From Mycobacterium fragae (GTDB lineage: Bacteria; Actinomycetota; Actinomycetes; Mycobacteriales; Mycobacteriaceae): a stretch of 64,000 nucleotides of DNA. Positions 45,574 to 53,633 of this stretch are shown piece after piece (positions within the stretch are counted from its first letter, which is position 1; each line of letters opens with the position of its first letter). The DNA lies in the NCBI RefSeq assembly GCF_002102185.1, contig NZ_LQOW01000008.1, forward strand, positions 62,001 to 126,000. Reading direction: 5' to 3'. Below the pieces are notes generated by a model, which did not search any database, had not been told where the DNA came from, and worked only from the letters and a program-made list of their open reading frames with translations. The position numbers were made by a program, and so were the translations under genes.

Positions 45574-46809
45574 ATGAGCACGCCGACGATGGACGACGCC
45601 GCCAAGGTCCTTGCCGATCCGCTGGCGTATATCGACGAGCCGAAGTTGCATGCGGCACTGGCTCATTTGCGCGCCAACGCGCCGGTGTCCTGGGTCGAGG
45701 TTCCGAATTATCGGCCCTTTTGGGCAATCACCAAGCACGTCGACATCATGGATATCGAACGCGAGAACATGCTGTTCACCAACTGGCCGCGTCCGGTCCT
45801 GACGACCGCCGAAGGTGACGACCTGCAAGCCGCCACGGGGGTACGCACTCTGATCCACATGGATGACCCGCAGCACCGGGAGGTGCGGGCGATCGGCGCG
45901 GACTGGTTCCGCCCCAAGGCGATGCGGGCATTGAAGGCACGCGTCGATGAACTGGCCAAAATCTATGTCGACAAGATGGTGGCCGCCGGCCCCGAGTGCG
46001 ACTTTGTGCAGGAGGTCGCGGTCAACCTCCCGCTCTACGTGATCATGTCGCTGTTGGGTGTCCCGGAGGCGGATTTCCCGCGCATGCTCAGGCTCACCCA
46101 GGAGTTGTTCGGCAGCGACGATGCTGAGTTCAAGCGAGGCACCACCACCGAGGACCAAACCGCGGTGCTGCTCGACATGTTCCAGTATTTCAGCGCGGTG
46201 ACCGCGTCGCGGCGCGAACATCCAACCGAAGACTTGGCCTCGGCGATCGCCAATGCGCGCATCAACGGCGAGCCGTTGTCGGACATCGACACCGTGTCGT
46301 ACTACCTCATCGTCGCTGCGGCCGGGCATGACACCACGAGCGCGACAATCTCCGGGGGCCTGCACGCTCTGATCGAAAACCCGGACCAGCTTGAGCGGCT
46401 GCGCAAAGATCCAGGATTGGTGCCGCTGGCCACCGAGGAGATGATCCGCTGGGCCACTCCGGTCAAGGCGTTCATGCGCACCGCCGCGGAGGACACCATG
46501 GTGCACGGGGTGCCGATCGCTGCGGGGGAGTCGGTGCTGTTGTCCTATGTGTCGGCCAACCGCGACGAGGACGTGTTCGAGGATCCATTCCGCTTCGACG
46601 TCGGCCGGGATCCCAACAAGCATCTGGCATTCGGGTACGGCGTGCATTTCTGCCTGGGCGCCGCGCTGGCACGCATGGAGGTCAACAGCTTCTTCAGCGA
46701 GTTGCTGCCTCGGCTGAAATCCATTGAACTGACCGGTGAGCCGCAGTTCACCGCAACGACATTCGTCGGCGGCCTGAAACACCTGCCGGTTCGATACTCA
46801 TGCCGCTGA
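45574..46809 (+). CDS. Cytochrome P450
   Basis: This is a 411-residue P450. The heme Cys360 is in FGYGVHFCLGAALAR, the I-helix motif is AAAGHDTTSATI, and the ExxR is EEMIRWATP, with the usual RTLIHMDDPQHREVR heme-propionate/helix-C region. It belongs to a different branch from the two AGLETT-type P450s (34279 and 52220). AAGGAG precedes the ATG. Together with the LLM enzyme it would oxidise the substrate skeleton. Electron partners are not encoded nearby. Confidence 0.94.
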   Translation: MSTPTMDDAAKVLADPLAYIDEPKLHAALAHLRANAPVSWVEVPNYRPFWAITKHVDIMDIERENMLFTNWPRPVLTTAEGDDLQAATGVRTLIHMDDPQHREVRAIGADWFRPKAMRALKARVDELAKIYVDKMVAAGPECDFVQEVAVNLPLYVIMSLLGVPEADFPRMLRLTQELFGSDDAEFKRGTTTEDQTAVLLDMFQYFSAVTASRREHPTEDLASAIANARINGEPLSDIDTVSYYLIVAAAGHDTTSATISGGLHALIENPDQLERLRKDPGLVPLATEEMIRWATPVKAFMRTAAEDTMVHGVPIAAGESVLLSYVSANRDEDVFEDPFRFDVGRDPNKHLAFGYGVHFCLGAALARMEVNSFFSELLPRLKSIELTGEPQFTATTFVGGLKHLPVRYSCR

Positions 46810-46815
46810 GTTTTC

Positions 46816-48459
46816 TTACGCTGGAGGGCAGGGCGAAGGGCACGGCCAGTATTCGTTCATTGGTTGGGCGAATTTGTCGTTGTTAGTGAGTCGGGAAAGT
46901 CCGAGGGCGTCCTCGATGGTGCGCAGCAGGCTGTAGTGGTTGTTGTAGTTCACGGCGACGATGTGGCCTTGGCGCATGCCGGAGTTCGGTGACGGGATCA
47001 CGATCATGGGGACGTGGTTGCCTTCGTTGCCGATGCCCAGTGAGATGTTGTTGTAGTCCTCGTCCCACGTGATGAAGACGGCACTGGGCTCCGTTTGGAA
47101 TGCGGGCGAGTTCAGGATCGTGGGCAGTGTTTCCGAGAGGAACTGGTCGCCGGCCTTGATGTTGTATTGATGATTGGTGAGCAGACTGATTATGAACTCG
47201 AGGTTGATCGGGCCTTCCATGTTGTGATCTTCGTCCGCAGCCCACCAGACGTAGTTCGGGGTGGTGGAGATGGAGGCGAGATCCGTGGCCATCCGCTGCA
47301 GCGGCAGCACGTGTGCCTGGCAGCGAGCGGTGTTGGAGACGATGTCGTGGAAGGCTAGAAATGGTAGCTCGCCGGGGGTGTAGGGACCCGAGGACTGCGT
47401 GAAACATGGTGAGGGCATGGATTGTTCGTAGGCGGCCCACCCCATACCCGCTCCCTCGATGTTGTCGGCCAGGTTGTGTTTGTCGAAGCAGTCCAGCTGG
47501 CAGTTGTAGTTGACGCCGAAGTCCGATCCGCCGAGGATCGGGTAGTAGTTCGGAAGACTGGGGTGGGTTTGGGCGTAGTAGTTCGACCCGTACCCGTAGT
47601 TGTCGATCAGGCCGTTGATGTAGGGCGCGTTGGGGCTGCCGACGATGTCTTTCACGCCATGGTTCTCGAGATAGATCATGAACACGTGCCTGAGGCGGCC
47701 GATTATCGACTGCGGTGGTGTGGGTGGCGGTGGGGCAGGCAGTGGTAGGCCGACGGTGAACGAGATGTTGTCGGCATAGGCGTTGTTGTAGTTCCCGATT
47801 TCCGTGTTGCGGTCTTTGAGGGTCACGACCACTTGTGCGCTGCGGGTGCCCGCCGGAATCGTCGCGATGGTCTGACGTTCGAGGAGCACAGTCCTCAACC
47901 GGCGATCGAGCAGAGTGACCGGGCCGATCTTGCCGGTGCCCAGTGGTGATTGGTGGTCCGCGGCCAAGAAGTTGACGGTGACCGACGCTTCGGACGGATC
48001 TGTGTTGAAGCCTCCGAGCCATCCGCTCAGCCTGTAGGGCACAGTGCCGCTGTCGATCTGGGCCGCCGCCTGCGGACTGGACAGGTCGACGATTTGGGTG
48101 AGCGTGGCTGAGGCCACATTTCCACCGCCAAAGAACTGTACGCCGCCGTCCGGGGGCCCGTTCTGAGAGCGCGGAAACGCGAAGGGCGCAGGCAGAGTTG
48201 GGGGCGGCGACCCGAGCGGCCACGACGGACGGCGCGGGGTGCCGTACTTGATCACGGTCGGTGTGCCGGTGACGGCCCAGCCCGGGATGGTTACCGAACT
48301 GTATCCCGACAGTGACGGGTCGCCGAACTCGGCGCCAGGGTTGAGCAGCAGGTTCGGGCTCTCAACGGCTGCTCCCGACGCGGGCGCGGTGTCCGGTGGA
48401 ATGGCCAACAGGACGAGTGCCCCGACCGCACTCGCCACACGGCGAAAACGACTGAGCAT
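46816..48459 (-). CDS. Secreted phosphoesterase (PF04185-type) with N-terminal beta-rich domain
   Basis: This 547-residue exported protein has an N-terminal signal peptide (RRVASAVGALVLLAIP). A beta-rich domain of about 200 residues (NLLLNPGAEFG to VGLPLPAPPPP) resembles DUF642/carbohydrate-binding modules, and a Pro-rich linker follows. The catalytic phosphoesterase domain starts at LRHVFMIYLENHG, with metal-ligand segments TWDEDYNN and NEGNHVPMIVI. This family includes phospholipase C and acid phosphatases, and this one probably acts outside the cell on phosphate esters. ATG 48459 with AAAGGTGA is the start; the long upstream frame has no support. The 212-bp upstream gap shows no clear operator. 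Confidence 0.85.
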   Translation of the reverse strand: MLSRFRRVASAVGALVLLAIPPDTAPASGAAVESPNLLLNPGAEFGDPSLSGYSSVTIPGWAVTGTPTVIKYGTPRRPSWPLGSPPPTLPAPFAFPRSQNGPPDGGVQFFGGGNVASATLTQIVDLSSPQAAAQIDSGTVPYRLSGWLGGFNTDPSEASVTVNFLAADHQSPLGTGKIGPVTLLDRRLRTVLLERQTIATIPAGTRSAQVVVTLKDRNTEIGNYNNAYADNISFTVGLPLPAPPPPTPPQSIIGRLRHVFMIYLENHGVKDIVGSPNAPYINGLIDNYGYGSNYYAQTHPSLPNYYPILGGSDFGVNYNCQLDCFDKHNLADNIEGAGMGWAAYEQSMPSPCFTQSSGPYTPGELPFLAFHDIVSNTARCQAHVLPLQRMATDLASISTTPNYVWWAADEDHNMEGPINLEFIISLLTNHQYNIKAGDQFLSETLPTILNSPAFQTEPSAVFITWDEDYNNISLGIGNEGNHVPMIVIPSPNSGMRQGHIVAVNYNNHYSLLRTIEDALGLSRLTNNDKFAQPMNEYWPCPSPCPPA

Positions 48460-48671
48460 CAAGCAATCACCTTTGCGGTTGACGCGCTTTACGCGTTTGC
48501 TCCGTCGATGGTGACCCATGACACGCGATCCACCCAGATTGTTGTGTGAATTGACACTCAGCAGTTGCCGTTTAGTGACTTTCGTGATGTGTTGGCGCCA
48601 GAAGTCATCTGCTAAAGCAGTCAAGTCGACTGCGCAGCCGATCGTTGTTGTGCCACAACGTAATCGTCGTG

Positions 48672-49061
48672 CTAACGGCTCAGCTCGTAGTGCAGAGTAG
48701 GTGTGCGCATGATCTTGTGCGCAAGCCGGACCAGAAGCCGCTGTAACAGCGGGTACTTGCTGTCGATCAGCCGCCCCGCCGCCTTCGACTCCTCGCCGGA
48801 CAGCAGCCGGGCGCGCGCCGTCATAACCGGGCCCTCGGTTGGCTTGCCGGACCATGTGCAGGGCCGGACCCGGACCTCGGGGAAGTTGCGCAGCCGCTTG
48901 TTCTTCGACGCTCGTCCGGGGGTGCGGAAGTAGGCACGGTCTCCCTCTACTGCAATGTTGACCGGAGTGTCCACCCAGCTGCCGTCGCGTTTGCGGGTCT
49001 GAAGCAGAACGACTTTCTCTGCGTCGAGCTGTTGCGGGTTCAGTGGAATTTGCTCGGTCAT
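48672..49061 (-). CDS. PPOX-class F420-dependent oxidoreductase (Rv2061c-like)
   Basis: This is a 129-residue split beta-barrel protein. VVLLQTRKRDGSWVDTPVNI and YFRTPGRASKNKRLRNFPEV match the small PPOX family represented by Rv2061c, which binds F420. The true start is ATG 49061; the frame runs open much further upstream as a shadow of the hydrolase gene. It lies 12 bp downstream of the hydrolase at 49073, so the two are likely co-transcribed. Confidence 0.85.
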   Translation of the reverse strand: MTEQIPLNPQQLDAEKVVLLQTRKRDGSWVDTPVNIAVEGDRAYFRTPGRASKNKRLRNFPEVRVRPCTWSGKPTEGPVMTARARLLSGEESKAAGRLIDSKYPLLQRLLVRLAHKIMRTPTLHYELSR

Positions 49062-49072
49062 TTCAGCACTCC

Positions 49073-49840
49073 CTATGTCGAGGTCCGATTGCGAGGCGGG
49101 GTTGACCTCAGCCGGCAGCGCTCGATGAGGATCTGCGCCAGCAGGCAGGGTTCGCTGATCATCAGATCGTGGCAGGTGTCGACTGGGATGAGCGTCTGCA
49201 CGCCGCCGAGAGCGGCAATGCTGCGAAGCTGTGTGCGCCGGAAAAGCGCGTGATCGCGCAGCGTCAGGATCCAGGTCCGTGGAACCTCCTCCGGCAAGTC
49301 GCTGCGATCGACCAGTTCGGTGATGATCGTCGCGGCCTCGGGGTGCATCCGGGACAACGTGAATCGGCGCTGCGCGCGGTTCATGCCGTTGCAAAACAGC
49401 ATGGCGCTGATCACATTCGGCGTCGTCTCGGGAGGTTTCCTCAGCCGGACCGCTCGACGCACATACCATGCCAACGGCCCAGCGAGTGCGTCGACGATCG
49501 CCGTTCCTTGTGCCAGCAGGCATGACGCCGCCAATATCATCTCCCGCACGCGCGCGGACCCCAATTTGGCCACGATCCCGGGCACCGCTATCCCGGCGAG
49601 CGAGTGGCCGACGACGATCATCTCGTCGAACCCCGCGCCCTCGATCTGCGTTACGGCGGATCGCACGCAGTCGGCAATGGTGACCGTGGTCAGGTCCCCG
49701 GGCGTGGCGCCGTGGCCGGGCATGTCCACCGCCAGGACCCGCAGATCCGGGGCCTGCCGATGTAGTTCTTCCACGGTGAGGTCCCAGCAATCCGCCGAGT
49801 GTTCACCGCCGTGGACGAGAACCAGAGCAGGTGATTCCAC
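49073..49840 (-). CDS. Alpha/beta hydrolase
   Basis: This 255-residue hydrolase has oxyanion loop LVHGGEHSADCW, Ser elbow VVGHSLAGIAV, and a late Asp/His region (ILTLRDHALF, DTCHDLMISEP). The triad appears complete. It is probably an esterase or lactonase of the MES/HNL-like type, which fits the short length and the GHSLAG motif. It is co-oriented with the PPOX gene and diverges from the VOC gene at 49914. Confidence 0.86.
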   Translation of the reverse strand: MESPALVLVHGGEHSADCWDLTVEELHRQAPDLRVLAVDMPGHGATPGDLTTVTIADCVRSAVTQIEGAGFDEMIVVGHSLAGIAVPGIVAKLGSARVREMILAASCLLAQGTAIVDALAGPLAWYVRRAVRLRKPPETTPNVISAMLFCNGMNRAQRRFTLSRMHPEAATIITELVDRSDLPEEVPRTWILTLRDHALFRRTQLRSIAALGGVQTLIPVDTCHDLMISEPCLLAQILIERCRLRSTPPRNRTST

Positions 49841-49913
49841 GCTTGTCCTCCACCTAAAACCCTAAAATCGCATCATTACAAAAATCGCGCACGGAAGATG
49901 CGGGAGCAAGCTT

Positions 49914-50354
49914 GTGTCAGGTATTCATCATGCCGCGATCTGCACCGCCGACGTCGAGCGGTCGATAAGGTTTTGGCGCGACGGGCTGGGATTCGCTGAG
50001 CTGTTCGACCACACCTTCACCGGTGATTGGCCAGAATTGTTCGGCGCCAAGACCGATTCGCTGCGTTCGATATTCTTGGGCGATCCGCAAACCCCCGACA
50101 CCGGCATCGTCGAGCTCGTGGTCTTCGAGGGAGCCGCCGATGCGCCGGCACCGGCGGCGGCGCCCCGTCATGGGTTCTTCCTGCTGTCCTTGCAGCGTGA
50201 CGTCGACGCCACGCTGTCGGCCTTGGCCGCTTTGGGTTTCACCGACGGTGTTCGTCGCATCAACATGCCTGCGCCCTCCGGCGCAACGGTCCCGATGGCG
50301 GTGATCACTGCGCCGGACGGGGTACTCGTTGAGCTGATCGGATCGCCGGCATGA
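49914..50354 (+). CDS. Glyoxalase/VOC-fold protein
   Basis: This 146-residue vicinal-oxygen-chelate protein has two beta-alpha-beta-beta-beta units. HHAAICTADVERSIRFWRD gives the N-terminal metal-ligand His position, and ITAPDGVLVELIG gives the C-terminal Glu. The family covers isomerases, epimerases (for example methylmalonyl-CoA epimerase) and extradiol dioxygenases. It overlaps the SDR start by four bases. GTG 49914 is the start. A role as epimerase or hydratase in the local pathway is inference. Confidence 0.86.
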   Translation: MSGIHHAAICTADVERSIRFWRDGLGFAELFDHTFTGDWPELFGAKTDSLRSIFLGDPQTPDTGIVELVVFEGAADAPAPAAAPRHGFFLLSLQRDVDATLSALAALGFTDGVRRINMPAPSGATVPMAVITAPDGVLVELIGSPA

Positions 50355-51088
50355 CAGCGGTAGTGACCGGGGGCGCGTCGGGGATCGGGGGGAGCGTCGC
50401 CGGCCGGTTGCGCGACGCGGGCCATGACGTTGTGGTGTGGGACCAGGCCGGCGGCGAGATTCACTGCGATATCAGCGATCCGGATGCGGTGTCGGCTGCG
50501 ATGAGCCAGACGGTGCGCGAGCACGGGACCCCCACCCGTGTGGTGGCCTGCGCCGGCATCGGCGCATCCGGCACGCTGCTGGCGCAATCGCCCGCACAGT
50601 GGCAGCGCGTGCTGGCGGTCAACCTCACCGGCACCTGGCTGACGATGCGGGCCGCCGCGCAAGCGATGATCGATGCCGGCACGGGCGGATCGATCGTCGG
50701 GGTTTCCAGCATCAGCGGAACGATCGCCGACCGGGATATGGGCGCGTACTGCGTGTCCAAGGCCGGGGTGGACATGCTTGTCAAGGTCGCTGCCGTGGAA
50801 TGGGGTAGCTACGGCATTCGGGTGAACGCGGTCGGTCCGGGGGTCACCCGAACACCGATGTTGGCCGAGGCGGAGAAACTGCCCGGCTGGGTGGAGGGCT
50901 TGTGCGAGCGCACGCCGTTGGGCCGACTGGGCGAGGCGGCAGACGTGGCCGCCGCCATCGTTGGCGTTCTCGAACTGCCCTGGGTCACAGGACAAGTCGT
51001 GCACGCTGATGGCGGTTTGGCCCTACACAGCCCGATCGACGCTTACGGACAGATGCAGCGGCTCATGGGCCCACCCCGAAATCGATGA
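50351..51088 (+). CDS. SDR oxidoreductase
   Basis: This 245-residue classical SDR has VTGGASGIGGS for cofactor, AGIGASG in place of NNAG, the catalytic Ser in GVSSISG, and YCVSK (YxxxK). The N-terminus is unusually short before the Rossmann loop. It is coupled to the VOC gene. Its last 26 bases overlap the 3' end of the convergent ADH gene, an unusually long convergent overlap. Confidence 0.9.
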   Translation: MTAVVTGGASGIGGSVAGRLRDAGHDVVVWDQAGGEIHCDISDPDAVSAAMSQTVREHGTPTRVVACAGIGASGTLLAQSPAQWQRVLAVNLTGTWLTMRAAAQAMIDAGTGGSIVGVSSISGTIADRDMGAYCVSKAGVDMLVKVAAVEWGSYGIRVNAVGPGVTRTPMLAEAEKLPGWVEGLCERTPLGRLGEAADVAAAIVGVLELPWVTGQVVHADGGLALHSPIDAYGQMQRLMGPPRNR

Positions 51089-52223
51089 CACCGCGGACGA
51101 TTTCACCATTGAGCAGGTCAGCGTAGGCGTCGTTGATGTCATCGAGACGATAACGTTTGGTGATCATCTCATCGAGCAGCAGTTGACCGCTCTGATAGAG
51201 ACCGGCCAGCCGGTAGATGTCAGCCTTGGGGTTGCAGGAGCCGAACACCGTGCCCGCCAAGGTTTTGTTCATCAGGATGAAGTCCTGCAGGTCGAGATTG
51301 ACCGATCGGGTGGTTTGCGCAGTCATGCCGGTGAGCACACATGTCCCGCCCTTGCGGGTGAGCTGCAACGCGCTGCGGACGTCGTCAGCGCTGATCAACG
51401 ACGGCGAAACAACGACCGCGTCGGCCATCACCCCGAAAGTCAGGCCACGCACCAGATCAAGCGCGTCGTCGACGGTTGCGGTGCTATGGGTGGCGCCGAA
51501 CCGCAGCGCCGATTTCTGTTTGAATTCCACTGGGTCGACGGCCACGATCTGCGCGGCACCGTTGATCTTCGCGCCCTGGATTGCGCCGGTACCGATACCG
51601 CCGGCTCCGATGACGACGACGGTGTCACCGCCGCGCACGCCGGCCCGATTGGCGGCCGAACCGTACCCCGTGGGAATGGCGCACGACAACAGCGCGCTGG
51701 GCAGTAGCGGCAGATCCGCCTCGATTTTCACCAGTGAATTCGTCGATACCACAGTATGTTCGGCAAATGCCCCGATCTTAGAGATGTGACCCAGCGGTTT
51801 GCCGTCGACGGTGTGATGGCGAAATGTGCCATCGGTTGGCATTCCCGGCGTCAGGGTGCCGATGCCGGCATCGCAGAGGTACTCCATGCCGGTTGCGCAC
51901 CAGCGACAGCCGCCGCAAACGGCCACGAACGACATCACCACGTGGTCACCCGGCTCGAAATCGGTGACGCCGGCGCCGACTTGGCGCACAATGCCGGAAC
52001 CCTCGTGGCCGCCGATCGTCGGGAACATGGTGGGCAGACCAAGCGAGCGCATGACCTCGTTGGGCGCCGCCAGGTCACCCTTCAGGATGTGGTCGTCGGA
52101 GTGGCACAACCCTGCGGCGGCCATTTCGACGAGCACCTCGCCGGCGCGCGGTGGATCGAGTTCGAATTCCTCGACAGACCACGGGCTGCCGACGTCGTGC
52201 AGGATGGCCGCGCGGCTTTTCAT
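51063..52223 (-). CDS. Zinc-dependent alcohol dehydrogenase, NDMA-dependent (mycofactocin-linked) type
   Basis: This 386-residue medium-chain dehydrogenase has catalytic-zinc motif GLCHSDDH and GHEGSG, the structural-zinc cysteines in VCGGCRWCATGMEYLC, and a Rossmann segment VIGAGGIGTGAIQGAKINGA. The overall pattern matches the NDMA-dependent Rxyl_3153 family (TIGR03989), which is tied to the redox cofactor mycofactocin and keeps a tightly bound NAD. ATG 52223 overlaps the P450 stop, so the P450 product alcohol is a natural candidate substrate (inference). Confidence 0.88.
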   Translation of the reverse strand: MKSRAAILHDVGSPWSVEEFELDPPRAGEVLVEMAAAGLCHSDDHILKGDLAAPNEVMRSLGLPTMFPTIGGHEGSGIVRQVGAGVTDFEPGDHVVMSFVAVCGGCRWCATGMEYLCDAGIGTLTPGMPTDGTFRHHTVDGKPLGHISKIGAFAEHTVVSTNSLVKIEADLPLLPSALLSCAIPTGYGSAANRAGVRGGDTVVVIGAGGIGTGAIQGAKINGAAQIVAVDPVEFKQKSALRFGATHSTATVDDALDLVRGLTFGVMADAVVVSPSLISADDVRSALQLTRKGGTCVLTGMTAQTTRSVNLDLQDFILMNKTLAGTVFGSCNPKADIYRLAGLYQSGQLLLDEMITKRYRLDDINDAYADLLNGEIVRGVIDFGVGP

Positions 52224-53446
52224 GCGGCGGGTGTGAAGGTGACCGGAAGCTTGTTGGGCGACCGGAACGTCAGTCCGACAATTCTGGGAGCCTCTCCCGA
52301 ACCGTCGTCGGTAACCAGGGCCAAGTTGGCGAGGCGGTCCAGCAGGCTGTTCAGGATCACCCGGGTCTCCAGCCGGGCCAAATGCATACCCAGGCACATG
52401 TGGATACCGCCGGCGAATGCGATGTGTGCCTGTCGCGGCCGGCGGATGTCGAACGTGTTCGGATCATGCCAGCGGGTTTCGTCGCGGTTGGCCGAGCCCA
52501 TACACAAGTCGATCTGTGAACCGGAAGGTATTGTCTTGCCGCCGATTTCGACATCTTCGGTGGTCGTGCGCACGACCGTGGTGAGTGGTGTCTCGTAGCG
52601 CAACCCCTCCTCGATCGCTGCGGGAATCAGCGACCGGTCAGCGTAGAGCAGCGCTAACTGCTCGGGGTGGCTCAACAGCAGGTAGAGCAGATTACCCGAC
52701 GAGCGGTAGGTGGTTTCCAATCCGGCCGGGAGCAGCAGCCGCAAAAACGAGATGATGGCCTCGTCGGTGAGCCTCTCGCCGTCGATCTCCGCGGCGACCA
52801 GATCGCCGATGATGTCGTCTGTCATTTTCCGGCGTCGCTGCTCGACCTGGTTCAGGAAATAGCTCTGTAACTCGATCGACGCGTTCAAGCCCGCCTCGAT
52901 GTCGGTCGGAATCGAGATGAGGTCAAGGGATAGCCGCCGGAATAGATCCAGGTCTTCGCGCGGCAGCCCGAGCAGCGTGGCGATGATCCGCGTCGGGAAT
53001 TCGAACGTCACGGCCTTCACGAGGTCGGCTGTGCGAGAGTGTTTGATTTCATCGACCAACTGATTGCAGACCGGCCCGATGACCGCCGGTTCCCATCGCT
53101 CCAGCGCGGTGGCGCGAAATGCCTTGGCTACCAGGCTGCGATGATCGTGATGTTCCTTACCGCCCATCGCCAGGATGGTGTGGCCCATGACCAATCCGAT
53201 CGTCTGGTCGTAGGCGTGCGAGCTGAAGATCCGGTCGTCGCGGAAGCTCTGGAAGACGTCGTCGTAGCCGAACAGCACCCATTCATCAGCCGGCTTCAGT
53301 TCCGGCGGGAGTTGCGAATTGTCCATGAGGGCACCGTGCCAAACCGGCTCGGTGTGCCTTTTGTATTCGAAGAACGGGTACGGACTGGTTTCACCCGTGA
53401 AGTCGAGGGTGACGGATTGGCCGTGCGGGTCGGTGCTGATCGTCAC
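52220..53446 (-). CDS. Cytochrome P450 (AGLETT I-helix type), paralogue of the 34-kb P450
   Basis: This P450 has about 408 residues. The heme Cys351 is in FAGGIHMCLGMHLAR, the I-helix is [15 protein letters not shown], and the ExxR is EEGLRYE. It is strongly similar to the P450 at 34279-35487 throughout (TIGLVMGHTILAMGGKEHHDHR compared with [22 protein letters not shown]). The frame extends to 53836; ATG 53452 is too close to AGGAGG, so GTG 53446, spaced seven bases from it, is preferred. It is coupled to the ADH gene: hydroxylation then alcohol oxidation. Confidence 0.93.
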   Translation of the reverse strand: MTISTDPHGQSVTLDFTGETSPYPFFEYKRHTEPVWHGALMDNSQLPPELKPADEWVLFGYDDVFQSFRDDRIFSSHAYDQTIGLVMGHTILAMGGKEHHDHRSLVAKAFRATALERWEPAVIGPVCNQLVDEIKHSRTADLVKAVTFEFPTRIIATLLGLPREDLDLFRRLSLDLISIPTDIEAGLNASIELQSYFLNQVEQRRRKMTDDIIGDLVAAEIDGERLTDEAIISFLRLLLPAGLETTYRSSGNLLYLLLSHPEQLALLYADRSLIPAAIEEGLRYETPLTTVVRTTTEDVEIGGKTIPSGSQIDLCMGSANRDETRWHDPNTFDIRRPRQAHIAFAGGIHMCLGMHLARLETRVILNSLLDRLANLALVTDDGSGEAPRIVGLTFRSPNKLPVTFTPAA

Positions 53447-53491
53447 CAGCATCCCTCCTGAGCAAAGGGGATTCGTCCGGGGTTGAATCTC

Positions 53492-53511
53492 GCTATCATA
53501 ATATAAATAGC
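53492..53511. promoter_or_regulatory. AT-rich inverted repeat GCTAT-(10)-ATAGC between P450 and esterase-like genes
   Basis: In the 187-bp divergent gap, GCTATCATAATATAAATAGC carries 5-bp inverted arms around an AT-only core, unlike its GC-rich surroundings. A shorter inverted repeat GTTAC-C-GTAAC follows at about 53537-53547. Either may be an operator or part of the divergent promoters. Confidence 0.4.
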
Positions 53512-53633
53512 AACGAAGACCAACCGTCTTGTAGCGGTTACCGTAACGCGCACGGTATTGACCTGGACTATTGTCGGAGAATGGTGAGCGACGGGGGCGT
53601 ACTTGTTTCGCGGCACGCTCGGGGAGGTGGCCA

